In this document: piece by piece, positions 1 through 13,700 of the stretch | How positions within the stretch are numbered: the stretch's first letter is position 1 | Layout: each line of letters starts with the position of its first letter | Assembly: GCF_000003815.2 (NCBI RefSeq) | Contig: NC_049979.1 | Location: 24,754,320-24,818,319 of the forward strand | Direction: 5' to 3' | DNA: 64,000 bases | Origin: Branchiostoma floridae | Lineage: Eukaryota > Chordata > Leptocardii > Amphioxiformes > Branchiostomatidae | Notes under the pieces: model-generated | Databases searched by the model: none | Told to the model about the DNA's origin: nothing | The model's input: the letters and a program-made list of their open reading frames with translations, nothing else | Program-made: the position numbers and the translations under genes

Positions 1-240
1 GGACCGTATACAAGAGCAAGAAAGAAAGAAGCCGAGGAAAACAGAGAACAAATGAGCAGTCACAAACCATATCATGAGATATACCTGTGTATAGACTGGG
101 GTAGCGCCAAGGTGATAGACCCAGAGGACAAGAAGTGTATTCGTTGGATTATGGAGTCAGTATGGAAAGTCCACTTTTGTCATGAATCGCAATGAGGGAG
201 GTATAGACTCATGTCATGTTTGGGACAGCATTCTTAAGAA
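1..240 (+). pseudogene. Penelope-like element fragment, GIY-YIG domain end
   Basis: The plus frame from base 2 reads a basic stretch, then IDWGSAKVIDPEDKK and RWIMESVWK. After a frame change it reads MNRNEGG and HVWDSIL. This matches the C-terminal part of the GIY-YIG endonuclease of Penelope-like retroelements (I-E-S-x-x-I and M-N-R-D-E-G blocks). A frameshift near 180 and the cut at the window edge make it a remnant. Confidence 0.55.
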
Positions 241-620
241 CTGAAATTGTTTCATCATTGTTGCAATATTTACGTTTGTGACTTTACATTTGGGACCGCA
301 ATAGCTCATTATTGTTCCAGTTTGTTTGTTTATTAGGAATCTCCATTAGTTACATTGAGTTATTCTTCCTGGAGTCCTCTACATATTAAAATACATTACA
401 AAAAATTACACATATAATGTTGATTAGTCAATTAGCATAAATAAATAACATCATTAAACATAACATATTATACAATACAATTCATTACATATACAAAGTA
501 AATCAATCAATTAGCATAAATCAATAACATCATTATCATATTATATCATACATATACATAGATGGCCTATTAAAGTTATCATATGTTGGGTTTGTGGAGG
601 TGCATTTTACAGAAGTCAAT
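241..620. other. AT-rich stretch, 3' flank of the minus-strand LINE fragment
   Basis: No coding signal was seen. An imperfect direct repeat containing CAATTAGCATAAAT occurs at about 430 and 510. This may be the 3' UTR or tail of the LINE fragment at 621-1252, which points this way. Confidence 0.4.
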
Positions 621-1252
621 TCAAAGTTTACCACCATGAGATAATGGGCAAGGTTTTATGTCTATAAGTTTTGTCCAAGACCAGATTTTCCCTTTGAATT
701 CACGTGGGTTTAATGGTGTGATGTGACTGGGTAGAGTGTTGCATGTTTTGATGCATGTATATATGAAGGTTCGAGTCATGGCATTGGTTCTGGGTTTAGC
801 CTGTATGAATGCACCTTTTTGTGCCAATCTGGTGTTGTGAGAATGTGCCGTGTTGATTGTATTTAAACGATGGAAAATACATTTTCGCTGTTTCTCCCTT
901 ACAATTTTATGGAAAATGTTGATAGTGCCTGTGAATAGTCTTTCTTTAACTGAGGACCAGTTTAATTGATTATGTAATATATCTAAATCGGCGCTCCAAC
1001 ATGCACCTGTTGCCAGTCTAGCTGCTCTATTTTGGACGACTTGCAGTTTGTTTAGCTGGGTTTGAGGCGCTGAGGACATGATACTAAGCCGTAATCCAGG
1101 TGAGATAGAACCAAGGTCTGTATCACTATTTTCAACAGGTTGGTAGTAAAGTATTCCTTATGTCTCCTAATTGACGCAAGTGCTCTTGCCATTTTCATCT
1201 TTGTTTTGTTTACTTGTCTAGCATAGGTGTAGAGGAACTGATCTTTTGACAA
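621..1252 (-). pseudogene. LINE reverse transcriptase C-terminal fragment
   Basis: Two overlapping frames (1252-1052, then 1079-621) read the end of a non-LTR reverse transcriptase. The first contains a Lys/Met-rich helix and LVLSHLDYG. The second contains LQVVQNRAARL and RLFTGTINIFHKI. These are typical of the post-RT region of CR1/Jockey-like LINEs. The frame change near 1060 and the missing RT core show a 5'-truncated dead copy next to gene 1 exon 5. Confidence 0.7.
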
Positions 1253-1654
1253 ACTTCCAGGGGTGTGGTCATCTTGAAATCAAATCAATCTCTCAAAAAG
1301 ATATAAACAACAAATTGAGCTGTTTCAATCTTAAGAAGATATGTGCCTTTACCATTGAGCAAAAATTTTACCAACTCTACCAACTTTTTAAATCACCCTG
1401 GAATGTAAGTACTCTCGTAGTAATCAACAAATGAGCTCATACTTTTTACTTGTCTTTTCTGCACTTTTTTGACCTACGAATCCATCTACATGTCAATTGA
1501 TGCCTTACGAGAATGGAACTCCTAAAATCAGGGCTATGCCCTGAGTGTGTATATCCTGGTTAGATAAATAAGTGAAATGAATGAACTGCCGCCGTGGACA
1601 ACAAATAAAGTGGACATCATATTGGGCGGAAATGACGTATTCCTACCTTCTTCC

Positions 1655-1716
1655 TTAGTCATCGTTGCATTCGTCATAGAGAAACTGCGTCAGTTCACAG
1701 ATCGTAGTGACGAACT
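1655..1716 (-). CDS. Gene 1 exon 5 (EF4 exit helix and C-terminal tail)
   Basis: It begins after CTTCCTTACAG. Its first two bases complete the Glu at EF4 loop position 12. It then encodes Phe-Val-Thr-Thr-Ile-Cys and a tail to a TAA at 1657-1655. It aligns with gene 2 exon 5 at Phe, Thr, Cys and Thr. It is too short to stand out as an ORF and was found by the phase and the acceptor. Confidence 0.78.
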
Positions 1717-4700
1717 CTGTAAGGAAGTATTTATCAAGTCCAGGGGTAACGTATTTGTTATACTATTTATACTACGATAATATATTGTATCATTTATACT
1801 ACTTTTACGATACACGTACGAATTTTACGCAATGCATAGGACCATTCAAGGGAAAACATACGAATTTTACAGAGTTCACAAGAGTTTTGCAGAATACACA
1901 CTGTCCTTACTAATTTGTTGGACCTGCGCCTGGCTAACACTGACTTCCAGTCTTGCCCTGCTCGTTTGTCTAGACACAAGTTCCCTTCTCACTCATAACT
2001 AATAAGCACAACTCAGATTTCGAAGCATAGATGTCAAGTATACAGTCTTAAATGAATGTGTACCAAAATTCAAATCAATGTGATCAATACTTTGCGGGCG
2101 ACACCCAGTAACATAAGGTAAGGGAGAAGGGGAAAAAACGTGGACAATTGAGCTGCGACCTGAGGTGTGCGAGACAAATTGCGCTGCTGGAAGTCAGACA
2201 CCCACTTTTTTCTGCTAGAAATAAGAAGAGAATCATTATCAAACATTTTGATAATGTCCTTGTTAATGACAAAGAATTTACGGCATGGGGAACTCGACCC
2301 ACACATGTCTGCAATGATTTGAAATTTGGAGGGTATTGATAAAATGCTTCATACGATGAAGTTGCGCCTCGAAATTTGAGTTGTGCAAATTATTTCTGGG
2401 TGAGGCCGATAACTTTTTGATCTCCCCTCGTATGGCGCCTGAGAACCCAGCATTAGTACATTATGTTTTCGGTGTTAAGAAGGGATAGGCCTAAGTTCGT
2501 TACGTCAGCATCTTGTGTTTGCCGCTCCTGTCACATGACCTAATCGCCGGTCCAACAAATTAGTAAGGATCGCATGTATGCAGTCCGCACAGCCAGTATG
2601 AATACTTAGGCAGCCCTGAATTCATTATCATCACAAAACAGTGTGGTGTAAGATTCCAACACCCCCGAGTTCCTGTATCATAGCATTGAGACAACCACCT
2701 ACTGTCTAAAATATTACGTTTTAAAATTGAATGTGCGAATGTTAGAAAATTATGACAGAAATGTTACCTTCATAATCGATCTTGCCATTGCCGTCGAGGT
2801 CAATTTCACACATCATTTCATCAACTGAAGAGAACGGGCAAATTAGAAATTAGTTTTCCACGGCCTTCGCTAGATAATGTTAATGGCATTGACCTGTATA
2901 GAGACGTCTTGAAAGTGACTGTTTCTCGTGGATTTTCGTGTTTTTTTCTATGTCTGCCCTAGTCCTCAGCTTAGCAGTTGGGCTGTCAGTGAAGCTAAGG
3001 GCACAACCCGCCGTACGTGCAATTTGTCCGTACGTTTTTGGGAGGCCACGTCCGCCACGTATTTCTGAAAATGTTCAGGCTGTACAAGGCAAGCGCGTCG
3101 CCCGTACTGGCACGTACGGGGGCGAATCCGCAGCCCGCCCGATGGCACACAAAGTTTAGCCTGTACGTAAAGTTCCACGGCGTGTCTGCGTGCTCCAAAA
3201 TCCGTCGGATTCCCTACGAGTTCGTACGGAGGCGGTACTTACCACTTACAGATCCCAAAAGATTGCCCACATATTGGCACATAGACAGAACGCATTTGCA
3301 CGTATGGCGGGCTATGCCCTTGGCTTTATCACCTGACAGTACGCTGTCGTACAGCACCGAGGTGGGCGTTATAGAGATCGACTATACTACCCGGCGGGAC
3401 TGAGTTGCAAGAGTCTACCATTCGGCGCCAAGGTGACCTCAAGACAATTGTGGTCATTAAGCTGTATGGTTACGAATCAATCACACAGGGAAAATCTCCA
3501 CTCTTTTCGATAAGTGGGGTGGAATCTTGAAAGGAGTCCTAAACTTCAGAAGAGAGTGTTATTTTTCCGATAGATATCAAATTTTGGAACTAAAAGTGCA
3601 TTTTACTTCACATTGTACGATAAAGTACCCACTTGTCCCACGTGCATCGAAAAGCATTCAGTATCCTACTAAACTCCTCAAAATCTTCGTAATCAAATTA
3701 AGTAATGCCAGCCTATGACTGAATACAATGTGTCTGACAAGGCCTGAGAAACGTTGGCTTAAAAAAACAATTACGGGGTGATGTTAAAAACTCGCCTTGT
3801 TCTGCGTTCTTTGATTTTGTTTGTGAATATCGCCCCTAATTTATGCCGAAAATATGCATGATGAATGAGTGTCTACATCATCAACATCATCATCATCACG
3901 GTTATACCGCCCCTTACGGGGATGCTTCAGGTCTGCCGGACGGGTGAATGGTGTAAATCACCATGTGGCTGAGACGAGATGGAGGTCGCCAGGGTTCCAT
4001 CCGGGTGATTTGTGGTGAATCATCAACTCCAGACAGAAGAATTTGCACCATCGCTAACCGGGACATGCCCCAACTCCTTTTCGAAAGGTGTTGTGGGTTC
4101 TTGAACGTTGACACGGCAACATTCGAACTTGAGACCATTCGGTCCTCAGCCAAACACACTGCCGCTGCGCCACGCGATCTCACCTACAGATATAATATTC
4201 ATCATAATCATCTCGGGTGAGTTGGTGGACCAAGTCTACCCTCTCTTCCCAGACGTCCCTGTTCCCGATGGCGCTTTTTATAACGTTTATATGGTTCAGA
4301 TCTAATATCATGGCAATCTGCCCAGGTCTCCTCGAGTCATTGTATTCACAGAGAGACAGACAGACAGACACATGGACAGACAGAAAAATACACGCAGAAA
4401 ATACATGATTTAGAAGATTCCATAACGTTTGTGTAATGTTTATAGCGTATCATTACTATCACAAATTAAACATAGGCACTACTAACACGTATCTCTTACC
4501 TTCTTCGTCCGTGAGATCTTGACCAAAACAACCAAGTATCTGTCTGAGATCAGAGGCATCGATGAAACCATCCCCGGCTTTGTCAAACAAGCGAAAGGCT
4601 TCTCTCAAATCTTTCTCATCGTCTTCCGCTAGGCCCTCCTCGTCTTCGTCGTTTTCTTCTTTAATTATGGAGGACAGAATGACAACGAAGTCTTCGAAAT

Positions 4701-7700
4701 CTATAGTGAGATTTCCTGTATATAAAAATCAAACTACATATAGTAACCGGCACCTAACCACAGTATTTACATACGTAAAGACTAGTATAACACAGATTTT
4801 ATTCACATATAATTGCATACGGTCGAAAGCCATCTTGTACTTGGAATCTCTTAAGGCCCCTTCACACAAGAGCGAGAATGAGCCGGATTGCCGTCACAAT
4901 GAAAATTCTTTTCTATTCCTGGCAATTCATAGTGTATTCTAGAAATTCTCACCGCATTGCAGATGTTTGTGTCCGTTCTTTTGGCTGGCCCGAAAGCTTT
5001 TAGCATGCCCGAATTGACATGCTAAAAGCATTCGAGGTGCATTTCAAGTGGAGAAATGTAGAACGGCATTCAAAGTGTTTTCTACACTGTATTCTAACTA
5101 TTCTAACTGCAGTGTGACCGCATTCTACGGCATTCCAACATTATTCGAAACATATTTATCTCATTCGATGGAGAACCGAAATCTCAAGCCACTTCGAATC
5201 CTGTCAGAATATCTGGAATGCAGTGAGAATTTCTAGAATACGCTACGAATTCCTAGGAATAGAAAATAATTTTCATTCTGATGGCATTTTGGATCATTCC
5301 TTCTCGTCTGAAGGGTGTAAAGTCCATTTGGAATTCCCACACAAATGGCCCCGAATGTGGCACGAATTTTGCAAATAATTCATTCCAGTTGGTTCTGCTT
5401 GATTCCTGCTAATTCAGTTTCGGTGTGAAGGCCCTATTAGAGTAAGGTAATTTCTGGTTGATATTAGTCTACAAAGTAATTTCATACATGCTGCAGGTGG
5501 AACATCGTTTTCCTCTGATGGTTTTCCGCTTGTCTGTGTCCTCTCCACCTTTAGATACCTGATTGGTTCTACTCGAGTAGGCCTATTTTTGTTCCCCAGT
5601 TTTTGATTTAAAGCCTTTTCTATGAGATAGAAATGTTCTTCCCCGGGTTTAAAAAAACCTTATTTATCTAGTCCCCTGGCTAGTCATTATTGTTTTCTGA
5701 TAACCAGTTCACATGCTTTAGCTCAAAGTGACACTTGTTTAGCCTGGGTATTCTCCGGATAGTAGTTATATTTCAATCCATCCATGGATTGAAATATATT
5801 GTTTTATATTTCAATCCATCCACTTTGTTGTTGATTTTTGATGCGTCTCCTTCTTCTACTCCTCCTGTCAAATCTTCTTTTTTATAATTTGTTGGCCAAA
5901 TGACCTGAAATCTGACATGTAGGTACAGCTAGCAAATACTCCCAGGCGTTTTTTAATTTTTTTGATAGAGACCTTAGAAAGTATCATATGTATTTCTCGG
6001 GGCAATTTTTAGACCACATTTATATATATTTGACCCTTGTGCCCTTGCATTACATGTACCTAATGACCTGAAATTTGATACAGAGGTGCATTGGACATTT
6101 GCCCACAGGACTACATCAAAGCAATAACTCAGTTTAGAATCAGAAGCCATAAATTGAATATTGAAACAGGCAGATACTACAACAAAGGTTCTGTCCATTC
6201 TGCCCAAAGCATATCGAAGATGAATTTCACTGTATAATGGAATGTTCTAGATACGCTAGTTTACGTAATCAATTATTCACGTTTCTCAAATCAAGTTCAA
6301 CAGTTTTCAAGAGACTCGATGCTACAAACAGATTTGTATATATCTTTAGATGTCAGAAGTCTCATAATGCAAAAATAGGCAAATATATCAAGAACTCCCC
6401 TGCTATTAGAAAGAATACCGAAACTAATGATTAGCCTACTCCATTACAATACTATGTCAAAGAATTATGTTAGCCCTTATTGTTATGTTAACTAGGTTGT
6501 TAAGCTTTAACAATTTCTCTATTTTGTGCTTTGTGTAATAGTTGTTGCCATAACGCATTTTATTTTGTACAATTGTCGTGCAATAAAGTTCTTCTTATTT
6601 CACAGATAACTTACCAAAAATAAGTTACCTGGGGACTTTATTTCCTACAAAATGTATATTTTGGGCCTTTTTTCCCTTGCATTAAAATCAAATAGCCTTA
6701 AATTTAGCATGCATAATCAAATATTCTTGAATTTTGTTTTTCCCCATTTTTAGACTAAAAAAATATAGTTTTGGCTCCTTTGCCTTTTTATCAAAACCAG
6801 AAGACCTTAGATTTGGTACGAGGGTGCATACAGTATGTGTCCAAAGCGCGTATGGTGTACATTACTTAAGAATTGTTAAATGTGAGACTTTTTTGCCATT
6901 TTTGACCAAAATGTAGATTTTGGGTTCCCTTGTCACGAAGTAGCCAATTAGTGGGCAGGAGTGCCCGGTTTCTGACATGCGGTCGATGCACGTGGAAACC
7001 AGGGTACATATACCTGTGGCAGGATTTCTACTGCGTTTGTTGCATGCATAACGTTAACAGCTGCATGTTTGCTCATGACAAAAACAAAAATAAGAGGAAA
7101 GAAGCTTGGGCACTCGTGGAGAGGGAGCTTGTATTACACGTAACTAATACCTTTCTACAAAGTCTACTAGTGCTGAGTCCCACCAATCAACATATCACTT
7201 ATTACACTGACTACCCTGATCTATTTTCTTTTCTTTTGAGTGCCGCTTGGACCAGGAACCGAAGCTGTCTGTATTAGATCAATAGTGTAAGCTCGTCAGA
7301 GACGTTACTTCTAACCTACACGTCAATATACTGATGGAAAATACCACACGAGATGCACTAAAAAATCATAAAACACGATCGCGATTCCAAGGTGACTCTA
7401 CAAACGCTGTGTGTGATGTATGGTATTATGTTGGGTGTGCTGATATTACATGTACATGATGGAAGCTTGTGTCCGCCTTGCACCGCCGTATTCTTCTCGA
7501 TAAGACGAAAGATATACGACGTGAAGCAAACCAGCTGCCCTCCCACTCGAGTAATGTGTGCCTGTGAATCCCTACAGACAACATCCAAGCCTCGAGGTTT
7601 TGACTCAAGTTCTTGAAGAGATACTCAGTGATAATGAATAAAAATGCTCAGTGGAACCATATGGTATTCGCACTGACGAGACTATGATGCATATCTAAGT

Positions 7701-10700
7701 AGTGCCGGCCGTGCTGGGTGATTCCGGGCAAATAGTTAACTCTTTATAATGTAATTACAATCACGTCAATATGACTTCATTTTCAACCAGATAGCATGGT
7801 GTCTGCAACATCACGTGCGGGGATGTTAACCTACCGATGGAGGTTATGAATATGACGGTAATGCTGGTGCGCCAGAGGACGCTGATTGGACAACTCAGTA
7901 GCGCGGTAATACAGCTAACGGAGCAGCACTTTATTAGTACAACATGGCGGAGTCATGATCTTAGGCTGACTGAAGAGGCACGATGACGTCATCTCATTAA
8001 CACTAAGCTCACTGGTGGTAATGTACGTGTTTGGGTGGGTGTGTATGGTGGGGGGGGGGCAATGGGGAGGAACAAGGGAACTTTGTAACACTGCATTTTC
8101 TTATTACTGCTGCTCTCAGTTTCACCTTTTGACATGAAGGTAAATCATCATATACCTTAAGAGTTCCACAATCTCAGGTATTTGTAAAAAAAAAGAAGAT
8201 ATTTCTTAGTGATGCACATGCATCAAAATGTTTCTCATTAATTATGCAAATGAATCACATCGGTTGTATTCACTTAGCTAAGTAAAGACCCTTGTAGCAT
8301 TTCCTCATCAATGTAAATGAGGCTCTTGTTTGTATCTGTCATGTCTACTGATAGCCACCTTTACTTATTAACGTCTTTCTTTGCAAGTTGCCCATGATAT
8401 ACAGGGCCCGGCTTTGGACCCTCTCAATGGTAAGTTGTTGCTTTTACTACATCCTACCGGTAACACGTGGCTATACTCTAATACTGGCCTAACTAGTGCG
8501 AGGTAGATTTGTACTAGGTCTGTAACACTGGTGCTTTTTGATAGTACGCAGACGCAAGTAATGCAGTCTGCGTGATGCTTTTCTAATCTGGGAGGTAACA
8601 TGTGCATTGAATGGGGTGTGCTTATCGAAACCGGAAGACATAACCGCACTCCTCTAGAACAACGAAGATGTAGATACTGCAATCTAGATAAGTTAGAAGA
8701 CGAACATCATTTTGTAGTAGAATGTAGTTTGTACAAGAAAGAGAGAGCTGAACTCTACAAACTAATAGAATCCATGTTCCCCCACTTCATACAACTAAGT
8801 AATATAGACAAATTTATTACCTCCATGAAATGTCATGGAGGTTATATTTTACCCTGCGTTTGTGTGTCTGTCTGTGTGTTTGTGTGTGTGTGTGTGTGTA
8901 AACAAAATAACTCAAGAACGGCTGGGTGGATTGGTTTCATACTTGGTGTGTTCGTAGTGTGTGATGAAAGCTGGAAATGATTAGATTTGGGCCCCCCTAG
9001 CGGCTTCCCTTGGTACTGCAGCGCAACTTCCGGTTTTGCTATCTCGGTGTTCTGAACAAGCTATGGCTACGATTTTTGAGTATTAGATAGCTCTTGTGCT
9101 CAGGAAGAAATGACATAAGTTTGAGCCCCCTAGCGTCTAGTTTTGGGATAGCAGGGGCATTTTTGTCAAAAACTTCTGAAGACGATAACTCAAGAAGGGA
9201 ACAACGAATTTTCATGATTTTTGGTATGTAGGTACCTTAGACAATGTTGTACAAGATAAAATACTAATTATGCAAAATAGGAGTACATTTGCATAATTAA
9301 TGAGAATATTCTATCATAGCAGTTTTTTCAATGTATCTCTTGTTTCAGACATGCTATGGTCTTGATATTTAGGTGGTAGATAGCTTTTAGTGCCATGACA
9401 AAGTGGGGCAAGTTTCAGCCCTCTAACATTTAATTGTGGAACTGCAGGGGCGTTTTTGTCAAGACACTCCAAAGAGGATAACTGCAGAAAGGAACGACGG
9501 ATTGCCTGCATTTTAGGCATGCAGGTAGCTTAGGCAAAGATTTTCATAATGATATACATGTTATGCAAATGAGGACTTAATTTGCATTATTAATGAGGAA
9601 ATTGCATAATTCCATTGTTTTTAATAACTGGACTTCAATAAATGTAACACATGGTAATTATGATAGGTGGAATGTAAGCAGATACTAAATATGGTAATGA
9701 GGAACTTATTTGCATAATTTATGGAAAAATCGCAAAACCGCTTTATGATTAATATTCCTTATGAATCTAGACAAACCTGTACTTATAAAGCATATCTGTT
9801 CTTACATTTTCAATATCACAAAGAAACGAGAAGAAGCCGAAGGTATACAGTAGAATACGATCCATGAGTAGTGTAGATTCATTGTATCATTATCATGTTG
9901 TATCGTTTGTTGAGACCTGTACTGAACCCAGTGGGTATGTATGTACAATAAAGGTCTTCTTTCATCAATGACGAAGTCCCTTGGCTGAGTCGACAGAAGG
10001 TACTAGGCCTCTAAGAGTGATAGTGGGTGGAGTTGGAACAGATTTGCTGAATAAGTAGGCTCTTTCCACTGTTCAGCATCATCCTGTTGTCTTCTGCCCA
10101 TGAGTTCATATGAGACTTGAGAGACTTGAGACTTTATTACCTCCATGAAATGTCATGGAGGTTATATTTTACCCCGCGTTTGTCTGTGTGTCTGTGTGTG
10201 TGTGTGTAAACAAGATAACTCAAGAACGGCTGGGTGGATTGGTTTGATACTTGGTGTGTTGGTAGGGTGTGATAAAAACTGGAAATGATTAGATTTTGGG
10301 CCTCCTAGCAGCTCCCCTTGGTACTGCAGCGCAACTTCCGGTTTTGCTATCTTGGTGTTCTGAACATGCTATGGTCACAATTCTTGAGTATTAGATAGCT
10401 CTTGTGCTCAGAAAGAAATGACATAAGTTTGGGCCCCCTAGCGTCTAGTTTTGGGATAGCAGGGGCATTTTTGTCAAAAACTTCTGAAGACGATAACTCA
10501 AGAAGGGATTTTCATCATTTTTGGTATGTAGGTACCTTAGACAATGTTGTACAAGATGAAATACTAATTATGCAAAATAGGAGTACATTTGCATAATTAA
10601 TGAGAATATTCTATCATAGAATCTTTTTCAATGTATCTCTCGTCTCAGATGTGATATGGTCGTGACATTTGGGTGGTAGATAGCTTTTAACGTCATGACA

Positions 10701-13700
10701 AAGTGGGAAAAGTTTCAGTCCCCTAACATTTAATTGTGGAACTGCAGGGGTGTTTTTGTCAAGACACTCCAAAGAGGATAACTGCAGAAAGGAACGTCGG
10801 ATTGCCTGCATTTTAGGTATGCAGGTAGCTTGGGCAAAGATGTTCATAGTGATATGCATTTTATGCAAATGAGGAATTAATGTGCATAATTAATGAGGAA
10901 ATTGAATAATTCCATTGTTTGCAATAACTGGACTTCGATAAATGTAACACTTGTTAATTATAATCGGTGGAACATATGCAGATATCAAATATGCAAATGA
11001 GGAACTTATTTGCATAATTCATGCAAACATTGCAAATAACTTAATGATTGATGATCTGAATTGGGAATTTTACTTGTGACATGTGTACTGTACGTTATTC
11101 AATGATGAACAACACCATGCATAAATCATGTTAATGTTAAGTCATTTGCATGAAATTAACAAAAGCTTTAAATATTCATGGAGGTATGAGGTCGCCGAAC
11201 TCTAGTTTATACTTGAGATGAGAAGACTCCTTATCCACATTTGTGTCCTGGTCGGCTAAGGGCACAAACAAAGTTCTTGACAAAGTAACGTCTTCGTGAT
11301 AACCGACATTCAAGGTGTCTTATGTCCAATGACGCATACTCACGAAGAGCATGAACAGGTAGGGCCGAGAAAGGACTCGTCGTTCTGGCGTTAGGGTGCT
11401 CCAGGAGCTGGTCTGCCCGTCCATCACGACTCTCTGCTTGTGGTTCTGTAAACCCACCTCTGCATACGAGGGCTGACATGGGCACCGAACACGCGCTGGA
11501 GAAGCAGTGCGTCGTCCACGCGGCCGACCAAACGCCGTACTCATGTCAGTGAATATAGTTCTGACGAAGTGAATATAGTTCTGACGAAGTGAATATAGTT
11601 CTGACGAGCGTCGGCTTGTTTGTATCCACTGCTGTGAACTACGTTTGTTGTTTTGTACCATATGAATGCGAACCAGAGCCAGAGTCGTTTGTGAGCCCCC
11701 ACATAGGCGTACTGGTCCTTGATGACTGACTGGATGGAGGGGAGTAGCCTATTTCTTAACATAGATTGCGTGCTTCTGTTGTTGGGTGAAGGACATGATC
11801 AAGTAATATGATTTAATCAACTGAAGCCTTATTTGCATAATTAATGACAAACATAATTGATACAGCAGTTGTAAAAGATTGAATCATTTGGCGAAGGTAT
11901 TGGGTCGTGGAACTCTAGTTCAAGATGCTTCTCTCCAGAAACTTGGCTACAACTGACAGGAGGGACACTGGTCTCATGTCTATCTTTGTTTTCTATTGGA
12001 ATCCAAATTGTCTTCAGCTTGACTTTGTCTTACAACGTTTCCTATTGGACACAATCTAATATTATGTCTATATAATCTATATATCTAAAATTGTCCTCAC
12101 TCATAGTTAGGGTGTAAAACACCAGTTTCTTCCAGATCACCTCAGTGTCACTGACGAAAACTGGTGGATGCTAGTTGAAACGTCTGACCGTTTCCAAAAT
12201 CATATCCAGTTGCTTGAGTAACTGCTTTTTGTCATGTATTTGCTGTACAGTACAGATATCATGAAACTTTCCTCTATCACCATCTGTGGCATGCACTGAT
12301 CTATACATACCCTGAAGGCTCCAGCCTGACAACACGCGTTGACCGGAGTCTAGAAGGGTGATCCCTGGTTGGAACACCCGGTGACCTGCAGTATGCCTGA
12401 GCTGAACGATTACCTTAACAAAGAAAGCTATAGTAGTATTTGCCCATAAATCATGTAAATGGCACACTGATTCGTATGATTTATGTTTGTTTGATAATGT
12501 TCACCTTTGCTTAGCTTCAAAATGTCGCAAACGAAATCCCCGTCAGCAAGTCAAAGCGGAAATGGCTCCGCCTGATACCCCGCAAATTTTCTCGTTAACA
12601 AGATTGGCATTAAAACGCAAAGCTGTCGTATTGGCTGTACAGTATAGTACAGATACCATAAAGTCTTGCCGTTGTTCCTCTATCACCCTTTGTGGCGTAC
12701 ATTGGTCTCTGCCTAACCTGAAGGTCACAACCTGACTACTTGTCTCTACCCCAAGGGAGATCCCTAATGGTGAAGATTGACAGCCGAGGTCACACCCGGT
12801 GACCTGAAGCATGCCCCAGCTTACATATTATTATGAAAGTAACAAAGAAAGCTATTATTACCTCCATGAAATGTCATGGAGGTTATATCTACCTCCATGA
12901 AATGTCATGGAGGTTATATTTTACCCCGCGTTTGTCTGTCTGTGTGTCTGTATGTGTGTCTGTGTGTAAACAAGATAACTCAAGAACGGCTGGGTGAATT
13001 GGTTTCATACTTGGTGTGTTGGTAGTGTGTGATGAAAGCTGAAGATGATTAGATTTTGGGCCCCCTAGCAACTTCCCTTGGTACTGCAGCGCAACTTCCG
13101 GTTTTGCTATCTCAGTGTTCTGAACATGCTATGGTCACGATTTTTGAGTATTAGATAGCTCTTGTGCTCAGGAAGAAGTGACATAAATTTGGGCCCCTAG
13201 CAACTAGTTTTGGGAAAGCAGGGGTATTTTTGTCAAAAACTTCTGACGAATTCAGATAACTTAAGAAGGGAACAACGGATTTTCATGATTTTTGGTATGT
13301 TGGTACCTTAGACAATGTTGTACAAGATAAGATACTAATTATGCAAAATAGGCGTACATTTGCATAATTAATGAGAATATTCTATCATAGCAGTTTTTTC
13401 CATGTATCTCTTGTCCCGGACGTGATATGGTTCATGAAATTTGGGTGGTAGATAGCTTTTAGCGTCATGAAAAAGTGGGGCAAGTTTCAGTCCTCTAACA
13501 TTTAATTGTGGAACTGCAGGGGCGTTTTTGTCAAGACACTCCAAAGAGGATAACTGCAGAAAGGAACGACGGATTGCCTGCATTTTAGGTATGCAGGTAG
13601 CTTGGGCAAAGATGTTTAAAATGATATACATTTTATGCAAATGAAGACTTAATTTTCATAATTAATGAGGAAATTGTATAATTCTATTGTTTGCAATAAC

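Noticed and set aside
2590-2650. Minus-strand FVMIMN-like text as the gene 1 last exon
   Set aside because: No acceptor AG in the needed phase. The site at 1716 has CTTACAG and completes EF4 with Glu.
3899-4190. A true tRNA gene
   Set aside because: A- and B-box-like words are present, but no acceptor stem or cloverleaf can be drawn. A SINE head fits better.
10614-10868. Recurrent 68-90 codon minus ORFs with [20 protein letters not shown] (also at 9314, 13368, 14438)
   Set aside because: The same ORF recurs only because it lies in repeat A module 3. The copies have frameshifts and no start or splice support.
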